A stretch of 64,000 nt of DNA from an uncultured Planctomycetota bacterium. Its GTDB lineage: Bacteria; Planctomycetota; Phycisphaerae; Sedimentisphaerales; UBA12454. Every line of letters starts with the position of its first letter. Position 1 is the stretch's first letter. The DNA lies in assembly GCA_903847315.1 (NCBI GenBank), contig CAINDG010000040.1:1-64000 (forward strand). Direction: 5' to 3'. The notes beneath the pieces are model-generated. The model ran no database searches. It was not told the origin of the DNA and saw nothing but the letters and a program-made list of their open reading frames with translations. Positions 26,439-34,332 of this stretch are shown here, in pieces. Both the position numbers and the translations under genes were made by a program.

Positions 26439-28340
26439 ATGCAGACCAATAATCGAAGAATAAAAGTGCCTGTCCTTATTCCGTTGGGGCTGGCAATTCT
26501 TGTTCTTTTGGTTTCTTCCATTCTTGGCGCATACCTGCTGGAGAGGCACAATTATATTGATGGGGTCAAGATAAAGGTTGAAGGAGCACAGTTGCTTTTC
26601 GATAGGCAGCTGGAGGAAGATTCGCGTACAATAAGCGGACTTCTTGACTTTATAGAGGAGAGAGGGGATTTGCAAAAAGCCTGGCTCGAAAAGAATCGCG
26701 ACGCGCTGCTTGAATATTCATTACCGATTTTTAAAAATATCCATTCCCGGTATAAAGTGACCCACTTTTATTTTCTTGGACTGGACAGGACTTGCTTTTT
26801 GCGAGTTCATAATCCTGCCAAATACGGGGATTTAATAGACAGATTTACCCTGAAGGCAGCGGTGAATCAAAATCAGCCGGTATGGGGTATTGAATTAGGA
26901 ACTTTTGGCACCTTTACGCTGCGTGTTGTTCATCCATGGCTGATTGATGGAAAGCTGGTCGGTTATATTGAGATTGGCGAAGAAATTGAACATATTTTGC
27001 CGGTATTGAAGGATGTTTTTAAAGTTGAGCTTTGTATTGGTATAGATAAGAAATATGTAACTCGCAGCGGCTGGGAAGAAGGCATGCGAATGATGGGACG
27101 GAATGACGCCGACTGGGAGTTATTATCCAAAGAGGTGATAGTGGATTCCACATTTGCAAAGCTTTCAGATGAATCTTTACAAAATATAAAAAAGATTTTT
27201 GAGCAAAAGAGCAAGTCTTTGTTTGGCGCTGAGATCCAGGACCGTGATTATAAGGGCGGATTTGTACCGTTGATTGATGCCGGCAAACGCCATGTTGGCG
27301 ACCTTGTTGTTATGAAGGATGTTGCAGAGGCACAAGCAGCTCTTAAAACGTTTTCAATAATTCTGTCTACTGTCTGCATTATAGTCGGCATTTTATTGTG
27401 TGTGTTGTTTTATACATATATCCGCCGTATAGAGTCTAAACTGACAAATGTATATATAGACCTTCAGAACCAGATAGAAAAGCGAAAGCAGACCGAGGGA
27501 AAATTGCAGGAGGCTTATGACCAGATGGAGCTTAAGGTTCAGGATCGTACCTCCCAGTTGCGGAAGCTTAACGAAAAACTGGAAACGACAGTTGCCAAAT
27601 TAACCTCGGCCAATCGGGAGCTTGAGCAGTTTGCTTTTGTCACTTCTCATCATTTACGCGAGCCTGTCAGAAAGATATCCCTGTTTGGAAAGATGCTGGC
27701 TGATTCTCTGTCGGGCAGGCTGAAAGATGATGAGCGTGAAAATCTTGATTTTATGATTGACGGCGCCGACAAGATATCGCTGATGGTAAAAGGCCTTAAA
27801 CTTTATTTTGAAACTTCGGTAGAAAAAATTAAATCTGAAGATATAGATTTGAATTTGGTTTTGGAGCAGATAAAGAGGATTGACCTGGCGGATGAACTTG
27901 GCCGGACAAACGGAACGATATTGATTCCTGAAAAATTGCCTGTGGTTAAAGGCTCTCCTACTCAGATTCGCCGGACGTTAGAGCATCTTATAGAGAATAG
28001 TTTAAAGTATCACAGAAAGGATGTTCAGCCGGAAGTTATCATACGAGCGTATGAACAGGCCGATGAAATGGTTCGCATAGAAGTGGAAGATAATGGCATT
28101 GGTATCAAAGAGGATTATCTTAAAGATATTTTTGATCCCTTCAAGCGTCTGCACGTAGGAGGCGGTTATGAAGGTATCGGCATTGGCCTGACTATTTGCA
28201 AGATGGTTGTTGAAAGACATGGCGGCCGGATAGGTGTCCGGTCGGCTTACGGTCAGGGTACGACATTATGGTTTACATTGCCGCTCGCGACAGCCGCAGC
28301 GGCTCATGATTTTGCCCATTCTGATTCCGCAAATTTATAA
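26439..28340 (+). CDS. Sensor histidine kinase with dCache-like sensor domain
   Basis: 633 residues. A TM helix (about 10-31) and a second at about 296-322 enclose a periplasmic sensor with the segment FYFLGLDRTCFLRVHNPAKY and NQPVWGIELGTFGTFTLRVV, which resembles the dCache_3 type. A coiled coil (about 330-395) leads to the phosphoacceptor helix FAFVTSHHLREPVRKIS (His near 407). The HATPase domain follows, with N box LEHLIENSLKYH, G1 VEDNGIGI, FDPFKRLHVGGGYEGIGIGL (F, G2) and a final GQGTTLWFTLP. The HHLREP H-box is of the phytochrome-kinase type. No response regulator is adjacent, so the partner is elsewhere. The substrate sensed is unknown. Confidence 0.9.
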   Translation: MQTNNRRIKVPVLIPLGLAILVLLVSSILGAYLLERHNYIDGVKIKVEGAQLLFDRQLEEDSRTISGLLDFIEERGDLQKAWLEKNRDALLEYSLPIFKNIHSRYKVTHFYFLGLDRTCFLRVHNPAKYGDLIDRFTLKAAVNQNQPVWGIELGTFGTFTLRVVHPWLIDGKLVGYIEIGEEIEHILPVLKDVFKVELCIGIDKKYVTRSGWEEGMRMMGRNDADWELLSKEVIVDSTFAKLSDESLQNIKKIFEQKSKSLFGAEIQDRDYKGGFVPLIDAGKRHVGDLVVMKDVAEAQAALKTFSIILSTVCIIVGILLCVLFYTYIRRIESKLTNVYIDLQNQIEKRKQTEGKLQEAYDQMELKVQDRTSQLRKLNEKLETTVAKLTSANRELEQFAFVTSHHLREPVRKISLFGKMLADSLSGRLKDDERENLDFMIDGADKISLMVKGLKLYFETSVEKIKSEDIDLNLVLEQIKRIDLADELGRTNGTILIPEKLPVVKGSPTQIRRTLEHLIENSLKYHRKDVQPEVIIRAYEQADEMVRIEVEDNGIGIKEDYLKDIFDPFKRLHVGGGYEGIGIGLTICKMVVERHGGRIGVRSAYGQGTTLWFTLPLATAAAAHDFAHSDSANL

Positions 28341-28531
28341 AATCTTTTCTCACTTTTCTTAATTAATTCTCTGCTCTCCGCCATCAGCGGCTTCTCAAGT
28401 ATTAAATTAACTTGACCATTTTGTTAATCTGCGCAAAGTTTAACGACTTTAACGAATATTAACCATAATCAGAAGCTATTGCCATAAGAAATTTAGTTGC
28501 AATTACTTACAGCGTTGATTATTTTTCCGAT

Positions 28532-28981
28532 ATGTCAAAATCTCATCTTGTTATCTTAAAAAAGATTTATGCTGATAAGATACTTAACGGCAGTAAGAGC
28601 ATAGAGTTACGTCTTCTAAAGGCCGCCTTTCCGCCTTTTAATTCTGTTACTGTTGGCGACAGATTATTTCTGAAAGAGTCGAGCGGCCCGGTTTGTGCCG
28701 TTGCGCAAGTCTCTGCTGTTAAGCAATTTAACGATTTAACCCCTGCAAAAATAATCGGCCTAAAGACTGAATATAATCATCTAATCCTCGGCGATGACGA
28801 ATATTGGAAGTTCAAATCCGACAGTAGATTTGCGGTTTTAGTTTGGCTGAAAAACGTCAAACGTATAAATCCTCATAGGATTTATAAAAAGGACTGGCGT
28901 GCCTGGGTTGTATTGAAAGAGCATGACGATTTTGGCTTATTGAAACTGAAGTTATCTTTTTCTGCCGATACTATTGATTAA
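28532..28981 (+). CDS. ASCH-domain protein
   Basis: 149 residues. The N-terminal strand-helix KSHLVILKKIYADKILNGSK with SIELR, followed by VTVGDRLFLKESSGPVCAVAQVSAV, is typical of ASCH domains: a PUA-like beta barrel that binds RNA, with some members hydrolysing acetylated nucleosides. The 3' end overlaps the 3' end of rodA by 30 bases on the opposite strand (28952-28981). No signal peptide. The substrate cannot be named from sequence. Confidence 0.75.
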   Translation: MSKSHLVILKKIYADKILNGSKSIELRLLKAAFPPFNSVTVGDRLFLKESSGPVCAVAQVSAVKQFNDLTPAKIIGLKTEYNHLILGDDEYWKFKSDSRFAVLVWLKNVKRINPHRIYKKDWRAWVVLKEHDDFGLLKLKLSFSADTID

Positions 28982-30181
28982 TCCGACAGCCATTATATTT
29001 ACCAAGAGGCTCGACCCGCCGTAACTTACAAACGGCAGAGTGATTCCGGTTATCGGCATTATGCCGATGTTCATACAGATATTTACAATTACCTGAATTG
29101 CAAAAATTATGCTTAATCCTGCCGCTACATAACTTCCGAATGTGTCGGAACTCGCAGCGGAAATTTCCAGTCCGCAGGCTATCAGCAAGGCGTACAATCC
29201 AATTACTAATACTGCCCCGGCAAAACCCCATTGATGGCTTATGAGTGCGAATATAAAATCGTTATGTCTTTCCGGCAGGAATTTATATTTTACAAACGGC
29301 CCGTTTCTGTAGCCTTGTCCGCTGAGTCCGCCGGACGCTATCGCAAGTTTGGATCGCATAAGCTGGTAGCCTTCATCGACCTCCCAGTTGCCAAGTCTTT
29401 CGCCGGATACGCCGAGCATATTTCCGAGCCAGGCGTGCTGTCTGCTTTGCTTTTTAAGCCAGCTTTCGCCGCCATCGACATTACTCTGCAAAAGTACGGA
29501 ACTTACCCGCATCCGCTGGTAATCGTGCATTTGAAACCAGAGAACCGGAAACGCCAGAACCGCGAATACAATAATCATAATAAGATGTTTGGTTTTTGCG
29601 CCCGCGATAAACAGCATCGACAAAAGTACCGGCATCATTAGAAGAACCGTTCCCAAATCCGGCTCGAGCAGAATCAGCGCCATCGGCAAAAGCGTCAGGA
29701 CAAACGGCGGAATAAGCGCGGATAAATTACGATAGTTGCTTCTGTATCGCAAGTGCCAGCTGAGGGCTATTATATAAATGAGTTTGAAAAACTCCGAAGG
29801 CTGAAACTGCAAAAGCGAACCCAAAACAATCCACCGGCGCGAGCCCTTCTTGACCGGCACAAACGGCAGATTCACAACCCTGTCCAGCAGCAACACCGCA
29901 AGCAATATGATTATCGCGGTATAAAGCCAGAAACTGGCGGAACCCAGTTTTTTATAGCTGAATGAATTGATAACGATAAGACCGACAAAACCGGCGGCGG
30001 CAAATATCGCCTGTTTTTTCCACATATCCGCGATTGAACTGACAGAGCCTGAGGAGTCGATGGGATGGCCTGATGCGTAAATCATCATAATGCCGATAGC
30101 GACAAGGCCGGCTGCCGCGGCCAGCATTATCAGCCGGGTCAGGAGCATCCGCCCCCGCAAAAATTCAAACATATCAAACAT
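28952..30181 (-). CDS. rodA: Peptidoglycan glycosyltransferase RodA (SEDS family)
   Basis: 409 residues with about ten TM helices. SEDS family signatures are the LEPDLGTVLLMMPVLLSMLFI segment and the C-terminal PITGITLPFVSYGGSSLLVN. RodA polymerises lipid II for side-wall elongation with a class B penicillin-binding protein and MreB. The variant of these motifs is closer to RodA than to FtsW. The usual partner genes (mrdA, mreBCD) are not next to it. Its last 30 bases overlap the convergent ASCH gene. Confidence 0.85.
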   Translation of the reverse strand: MFDMFEFLRGRMLLTRLIMLAAAAGLVAIGIMMIYASGHPIDSSGSVSSIADMWKKQAIFAAAGFVGLIVINSFSYKKLGSASFWLYTAIIILLAVLLLDRVVNLPFVPVKKGSRRWIVLGSLLQFQPSEFFKLIYIIALSWHLRYRSNYRNLSALIPPFVLTLLPMALILLEPDLGTVLLMMPVLLSMLFIAGAKTKHLIMIIVFAVLAFPVLWFQMHDYQRMRVSSVLLQSNVDGGESWLKKQSRQHAWLGNMLGVSGERLGNWEVDEGYQLMRSKLAIASGGLSGQGYRNGPFVKYKFLPERHNDFIFALISHQWGFAGAVLVIGLYALLIACGLEISAASSDTFGSYVAAGLSIIFAIQVIVNICMNIGIMPITGITLPFVSYGGSSLLVNIMAVGLINSIGRKR

Positions 30182-30696
30182 AATTCATTTTTCCGTCCGC
30201 CGCTGGCAGGTAAACCTATGATGGAAATGATAACAAAAACGGGAAAAAGAAAAAGGGGAAAGAATTAGCCATCGGCCGGCAGCGAACTTGTTCGGCAGGC
30301 AGGCGGCCTTTAGAGTTTATCAGCAGCAGAACGGAAAAATCAGCTATTTCGCACATTATAGAATGATGGCGGAATTAGTTTTATAAAAAGCAGGGCAACA
30401 GAAAGATGCAAATTATATTGCACTACCACATAAGTCTTTTATTTATAAGCAGTTAGCAAAGGACAAATGTGAGTATTATTTACTTGATATAAAAATTATA
30501 CCGTGGGTATAATTACGAAATATTTACTCGCCTCGTACCGAAGAATAAAACGCTGAATATAGCGTATGATACTTTAGATTTTATGTGGAAAGAAAAGGAG
30601 GTGCATCGATAGGAAAGTGAAACGATGATTTTGCAAAGGATTGTATTGTAAAGATAAATTCAAAAAAGTTTAGTTGTTAGTTTTAAGGAGTAAAAA
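30182..30696. other. 515-bp divergent intergenic region
   Basis: Lies between the minus-strand rodA and a plus-strand exported protein and must contain both promoters. A GGAGGTG at about 30597-30603 is followed only by a four-codon frame. No RNA gene or clear promoter was recognised. Confidence 0.4.
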
Positions 30697-31056
30697 ATGA
30701 AAAAAGTAATTATGCTAATCACGTTATGCCTCATTGCAGCAATCGTAGTACCAGTGTTCGCAGCAGACAAGCCGGCAATAGGCAAGCCAACTGCTCCTGT
30801 GGTCAAAGAACAAACAGTAACGGGCAAAGTCAGTATAGTAAAGGACAAAGAAGGCAAAGTCATAGAAGTTATTCTGACAGCCGGCGAAGTAAAATATATG
30901 GTAACTCTCAACGAGGAAGGCAAAAAGCTTGGAGCCCTGGACGGCAAAGAAGTAAAGGCTACCGGTATAGTTCACAGCAAAGAAGCAGTCAAATGGATCA
31001 CAGTTACTAAATTTGAAGAAGTAAAACCTGCTCCACCAAAGGAAGCTCCAAAATAA
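30697..31056 (+). CDS. Small exported beta-barrel protein, OB-fold-like
   Basis: 119 residues, AAGGAG ribosome-binding site 7 bases before the ATG. Residues 1-22 are a clear signal peptide with AxA cleavage (VFAAD). The mature part begins with a Pro/Lys linker, then a single domain of alternating strands (EQTVTGKVSIVKDKEGKVIE, YMVTLNEEGKKL, VKATGIV, WITVTKFEEV) that looks like an OB fold, and a Pro/Lys-rich tail. A strong terminator follows. Likely a periplasmic ligand- or metal-binding protein; function unknown. Confidence 0.7.
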   Translation: MKKVIMLITLCLIAAIVVPVFAADKPAIGKPTAPVVKEQTVTGKVSIVKDKEGKVIEVILTAGEVKYMVTLNEEGKKLGALDGKEVKATGIVHSKEAVKWITVTKFEEVKPAPPKEAPK

Positions 31057-31098
31057 GCGCTAAAGAAATAGAAAATTAATTATCTTCAGTGAATTTCA

Positions 31099-31140
31099 GG
31101 TTTCTGCATTGCTGTAGAAGTGGTGCAGAAACCTTTTTTT
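31099..31140 (+). terminator. Rho-independent terminator
   Basis: Stem GGTTTCTGCA / TGCAGAAACC (10 bp perfect, 15-base loop) followed by TTTTTTT. It ends the exported-protein gene and lies between it and the convergent lepA. Confidence 0.85.
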
Positions 31141-31163
31141 GTTGCGGATTTACAGCGATATGA

Positions 31164-32960
31164 CTAATCGCTTGTATCGAGGATACTCATAAAGGCTTTT
31201 TGCGGGATTTGCACACTGCCGATGTTTTTCATTCGCTTTTTGCCTTCCTTCTGCCTTTTAAGAACCTTCATTTTACGGGTAACGTCGCCGCCGTAAAGTT
31301 TTGCGGTTACGTCCTTCCTGAAGGCCTTTATGGATTCGCGAGCGATAATTTTTCCGCCGATGGCAGCCTGCAGCGGTATCTCAAACTGATGGCGGGGGAT
31401 TGCCTTTCGCAGTTTCAGCAGCAGTTTTCTGCCGCGGGCTTCAGCGTTTGAACGGTGGACAATAAGACTTAAAGCATCGACCGGTTCCTTGTTGATGAGG
31501 ATTTCGATTTTGACAAGGTCGGCAGCCTCAAAGCCGATAAGCTCATAGTCCATTGTGGCGTAACCTTTGCTTATACCTTTGAGCTGGTCGTAAAAATCGT
31601 AAACAATTTCCGCCAGCGGCGCGCGAAACTCCATCATTACACGGGTAATACTTATGTAGTCGGTCTTCAGGAGCGTGCATCTTCGCTGCTCGGCGAGCTG
31701 CATAATCGAACCGATACTGTCTTTAGGCGTTATGATTTCTAGTTTTACAATCGGCTCGCGCAACTCTTCTATTTTTGTGGGCTCGGGTAACTGGCTGGGT
31801 GAATCGACTTTCAAAGATTCGCCATCGGTGGTAAGGACCTCATAAGTTACAGTCGGGGCGGTCTGAACGACTTCAATATCATTTTCTCTTTCAAGTCTTT
31901 CCTGAATAATTTCCATATGCAGCATTCCGAGAAAGCCGCAGCGAAAACCAAAACCGAGAGCAGGACTGCTCTGTGGGAAAAAAGAGAAACTGGCGTCATT
32001 GAGCGAAAGTTTTTCAAACGCTGAGCGAAGCTGCGAATATTCAGTATTATTGCCGGGGTAAAAATCGCTGAAGACCATCTGCAGAGGCTTTTTGTAGCCG
32101 TGCAGGGGCTTTTCGGCAGGGTCGGAAACCAGGGTAATCGTATCGCCGACCGTAACGTCAGACAGCGTTCTAATATTGGCGATAACGTAACCAACTTCGC
32201 CGGGGCCGAGAGAATCTGTTTTTTTCATTGTCGGCGTAAACTTGCCAAGGTCGGAAATCTGATAAGTTCTGCCGGCGCCCATCATTTTTATTTTCTGGCC
32301 GGCAAGGAGCGTACCGGAAAAAACTCTTACATAACATATTACGCCTCTATAGTCGTCGAAATGACTGTCGAATATCAATGCCTTGATATGCTCATCCGGG
32401 TCCGGCGTTGGAGGAGGCAGCAGAGTGACTATCGCTTCGAGCAATTCATTGACGCCTATGCCGCTTTTTGCGCTGATATTGAAACACTCGTTTTTGTTTA
32501 TGCCGAGGACGTGCTCTATTTCCTCGCCGACGACTGCCGGCTGAGCGGCGGGCAGGTCTATTTTGTTGATGACCGGAAGAATTTCAAGGTTGCAGTTAAT
32601 CGCAAGATATGCATTGGCGACGGTCTGAGCCTCGACGCCCTGCGTGGCGTCAACTACGAGAATCGCGCCTTCGCAAGCGGTCATTGAACGGGAAACCTCG
32701 TAATGAAAATCGACGTGGCCCGGCGTGTCAATCAGGTTGAGCATATATTCCTTGCCTTCGTGTTCATATCGCATTGTAACAGCGGAGGCCTTGACGGTTA
32801 TGCCGCGTTCGCGCTCGATGTCCATACTGTCGAGCATCTGATCCTTAAATTCCCTTTGGCTCACAGTGCCGGTAAGCAGCAGCATCCTGTCAGCCAGGGT
32901 GCTTTTGCCGTGGTCGATATGCGCGATAATACAGAAATTTCGTATATTGTTTATGTCCAT
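31164..32960 (-). CDS. lepA: Elongation factor 4 (LepA) GTPase
   Basis: 598 residues, the usual length. G motifs are AHIDHGKSTL (G1), RERGITVK (G2), DTPGHVDF (G3) and INKIDLPAA (G4). The LepA-specific C-terminal domain is present, with RSNAEARGRKLLLKLRKAIP and a basic KRQKEGKKRMKNIG tail. LepA is a ribosomal translocase-like factor that back-translocates or aids ribosome assembly. It stands alone, without lepB. Confidence 0.97.
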   Translation of the reverse strand: MDINNIRNFCIIAHIDHGKSTLADRMLLLTGTVSQREFKDQMLDSMDIERERGITVKASAVTMRYEHEGKEYMLNLIDTPGHVDFHYEVSRSMTACEGAILVVDATQGVEAQTVANAYLAINCNLEILPVINKIDLPAAQPAVVGEEIEHVLGINKNECFNISAKSGIGVNELLEAIVTLLPPPTPDPDEHIKALIFDSHFDDYRGVICYVRVFSGTLLAGQKIKMMGAGRTYQISDLGKFTPTMKKTDSLGPGEVGYVIANIRTLSDVTVGDTITLVSDPAEKPLHGYKKPLQMVFSDFYPGNNTEYSQLRSAFEKLSLNDASFSFFPQSSPALGFGFRCGFLGMLHMEIIQERLERENDIEVVQTAPTVTYEVLTTDGESLKVDSPSQLPEPTKIEELREPIVKLEIITPKDSIGSIMQLAEQRRCTLLKTDYISITRVMMEFRAPLAEIVYDFYDQLKGISKGYATMDYELIGFEAADLVKIEILINKEPVDALSLIVHRSNAEARGRKLLLKLRKAIPRHQFEIPLQAAIGGKIIARESIKAFRKDVTAKLYGGDVTRKMKVLKRQKEGKKRMKNIGSVQIPQKAFMSILDTSD

Positions 32961-33031
32961 TTGTCTTTTTTACAAAATGATAAACATACATTATAGCTGA
33001 TTGGTAATTTAAAGCAATCTTTACGGATAAT

Positions 33032-34180
33032 CTAATCCGGCTGAGCGAAATCACACAAAATACTGTCGGCTATCGGCAGGGCGTTTTTGGTCAGGCGGAG
33101 ATTGCCGTTTTTTAACTGCAAAAGATTCAATTTCAGATTTTTTTCTATCGAATCTTTGAAAAGTTCGAAAATGTCAAATCCTGTTTTTCGTTTATACTCT
33201 TTTAAATCTATGCCCTTAATCAAACGCAGGCCGAGCACCGCTGTCTGAGATGCCTTTTCAATCGGACTTATTTTTATGCGTTCTGCTATGGGGCTTTTAT
33301 CATTTTTGATGCAGTCAGCGTATTTGTCGATATCGCTGATATTTTCGAATCTGGAACCACTGATATAACCTGCCGCGGCAGGACCGATGCCGATGTAAAA
33401 ATTATTTTTCCAGTATGTCAGGTTGTGTTTGCACTGAAAATCCGGTTTTGCGAAGTTAGAAATCTCGTAATGCTCAAAACCCGCATCGCCAAGAGTTTCA
33501 ATTGCTGTTTCATACATTTTTCTGTCGGTTGTTTCGCTAACAGGTTTTAACTTGCCTGCGGATTTGGTTTTTTCCAATGGTGTGTTTTTCTCATACGTAA
33601 GACTATATGCGCTTATATGCGTTACATCCATTTCAATAGCTTTTTTCAGAGTTTGCCGCCAGGAGCGCAGATTTGAGCCGGGAATTGCGAAAATTAAATC
33701 GATACTGATATTCTTAAAGCCGACAGTTTTTGCAGCCTCTATGGTTTTTTGAGCCTGTTTAGCTGAATATGCTCTGCCGAGAAAGGCAAGTTCCGTATCG
33801 AAAAACGATTGAACGCCGATTGAGATGCGATTAACACCAAGTTTTTTTAAATTGACTAATAAATTCTCGTTTGCATCGGCAGGATTAACTTCGACGGTGA
33901 ACTCATCCGGCCTTCCGGTAAGGGCTAAAACTTTTTTCAAAAATCCGCACAATAGTTTCTGTCCGAGACAGGATGGATTTCCGCCTCCGATATACAAAGT
34001 ATCAACCGGTTTTTGAAAGGAAGATTTTTTCAATTCTGCAATTTGGGCGTTTAAAACTTTTTTGATATCATACTGATTTGGCGGTTTTGAATAAAAGCCG
34101 CAGTATAAACACTTGGATTTACAGAACGGAATATGAATGTAAACAGATTTTGGCAGATTTTTATTAACCATAGTATCCAT
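33032..34180 (-). CDS. hemW: HemW-like radical SAM heme chaperone
   Basis: 382 residues from the ATG at 34180; an ATG at 34171 starts immediately before the conserved SVYIHIPFCKSKCLYC. A TTG start at 34198 is unlikely because it lies inside the tRNA-His terminator stem. CxxxCxxC holds the 4Fe-4S cluster, followed by YIGGGNPS and the SAM-binding region VEVNPAD. This family was long annotated as oxygen-independent coproporphyrinogen oxidase, but HemW proteins act as heme chaperones; the small C-terminal HemN-type domain fits HemW. No heme genes adjoin it, though a siroheme-type gene lies further right. Confidence 0.85.
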   Translation of the reverse strand: MDTMVNKNLPKSVYIHIPFCKSKCLYCGFYSKPPNQYDIKKVLNAQIAELKKSSFQKPVDTLYIGGGNPSCLGQKLLCGFLKKVLALTGRPDEFTVEVNPADANENLLVNLKKLGVNRISIGVQSFFDTELAFLGRAYSAKQAQKTIEAAKTVGFKNISIDLIFAIPGSNLRSWRQTLKKAIEMDVTHISAYSLTYEKNTPLEKTKSAGKLKPVSETTDRKMYETAIETLGDAGFEHYEISNFAKPDFQCKHNLTYWKNNFYIGIGPAAAGYISGSRFENISDIDKYADCIKNDKSPIAERIKISPIEKASQTAVLGLRLIKGIDLKEYKRKTGFDIFELFKDSIEKNLKLNLLQLKNGNLRLTKNALPIADSILCDFAQPD

Positions 34181-34185
34181 CAAAT

Positions 34186-34213
34186 AAAAAGGCGGCAAAA
34201 GAGCCGCCTTTTT
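34186..34213 (-). terminator. Terminator of tRNA-His
   Basis: On the minus strand just downstream of tRNA-His: stem GGCGGC / GCCGCC with a TCTTTT loop, then TTTTT. The plus strand also has a T run, so it could work both ways. The hemW ATG lies only a few bases beyond the T run. Confidence 0.8.
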
Positions 34214-34218
34214 TTACG

Positions 34219-34293
34219 GGTGAGAGACGGGACTCGAACCCGCGACCCTCGGAACCACAATCCGATGCTCTAACCAACTGAGCTACACTCACC
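34219..34293 (-). tRNA. tRNA-His(GTG)
   Basis: Minus-strand cloverleaf with anticodon arm TCGGA-TTGTGGT-TCCGA, anticodon GTG, and the extra G at position -1 opposite C73 that identifies histidine tRNAs. T arm GCGGG-TTCGAGT-CCCGT. One acceptor mismatch (T6-T67). No encoded CCA. Confidence 0.93.
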
Positions 34294-34332
34294 ATAAAGG
34301 GCAACCGCTGGAGGTTGCCCCTACATAAATCT

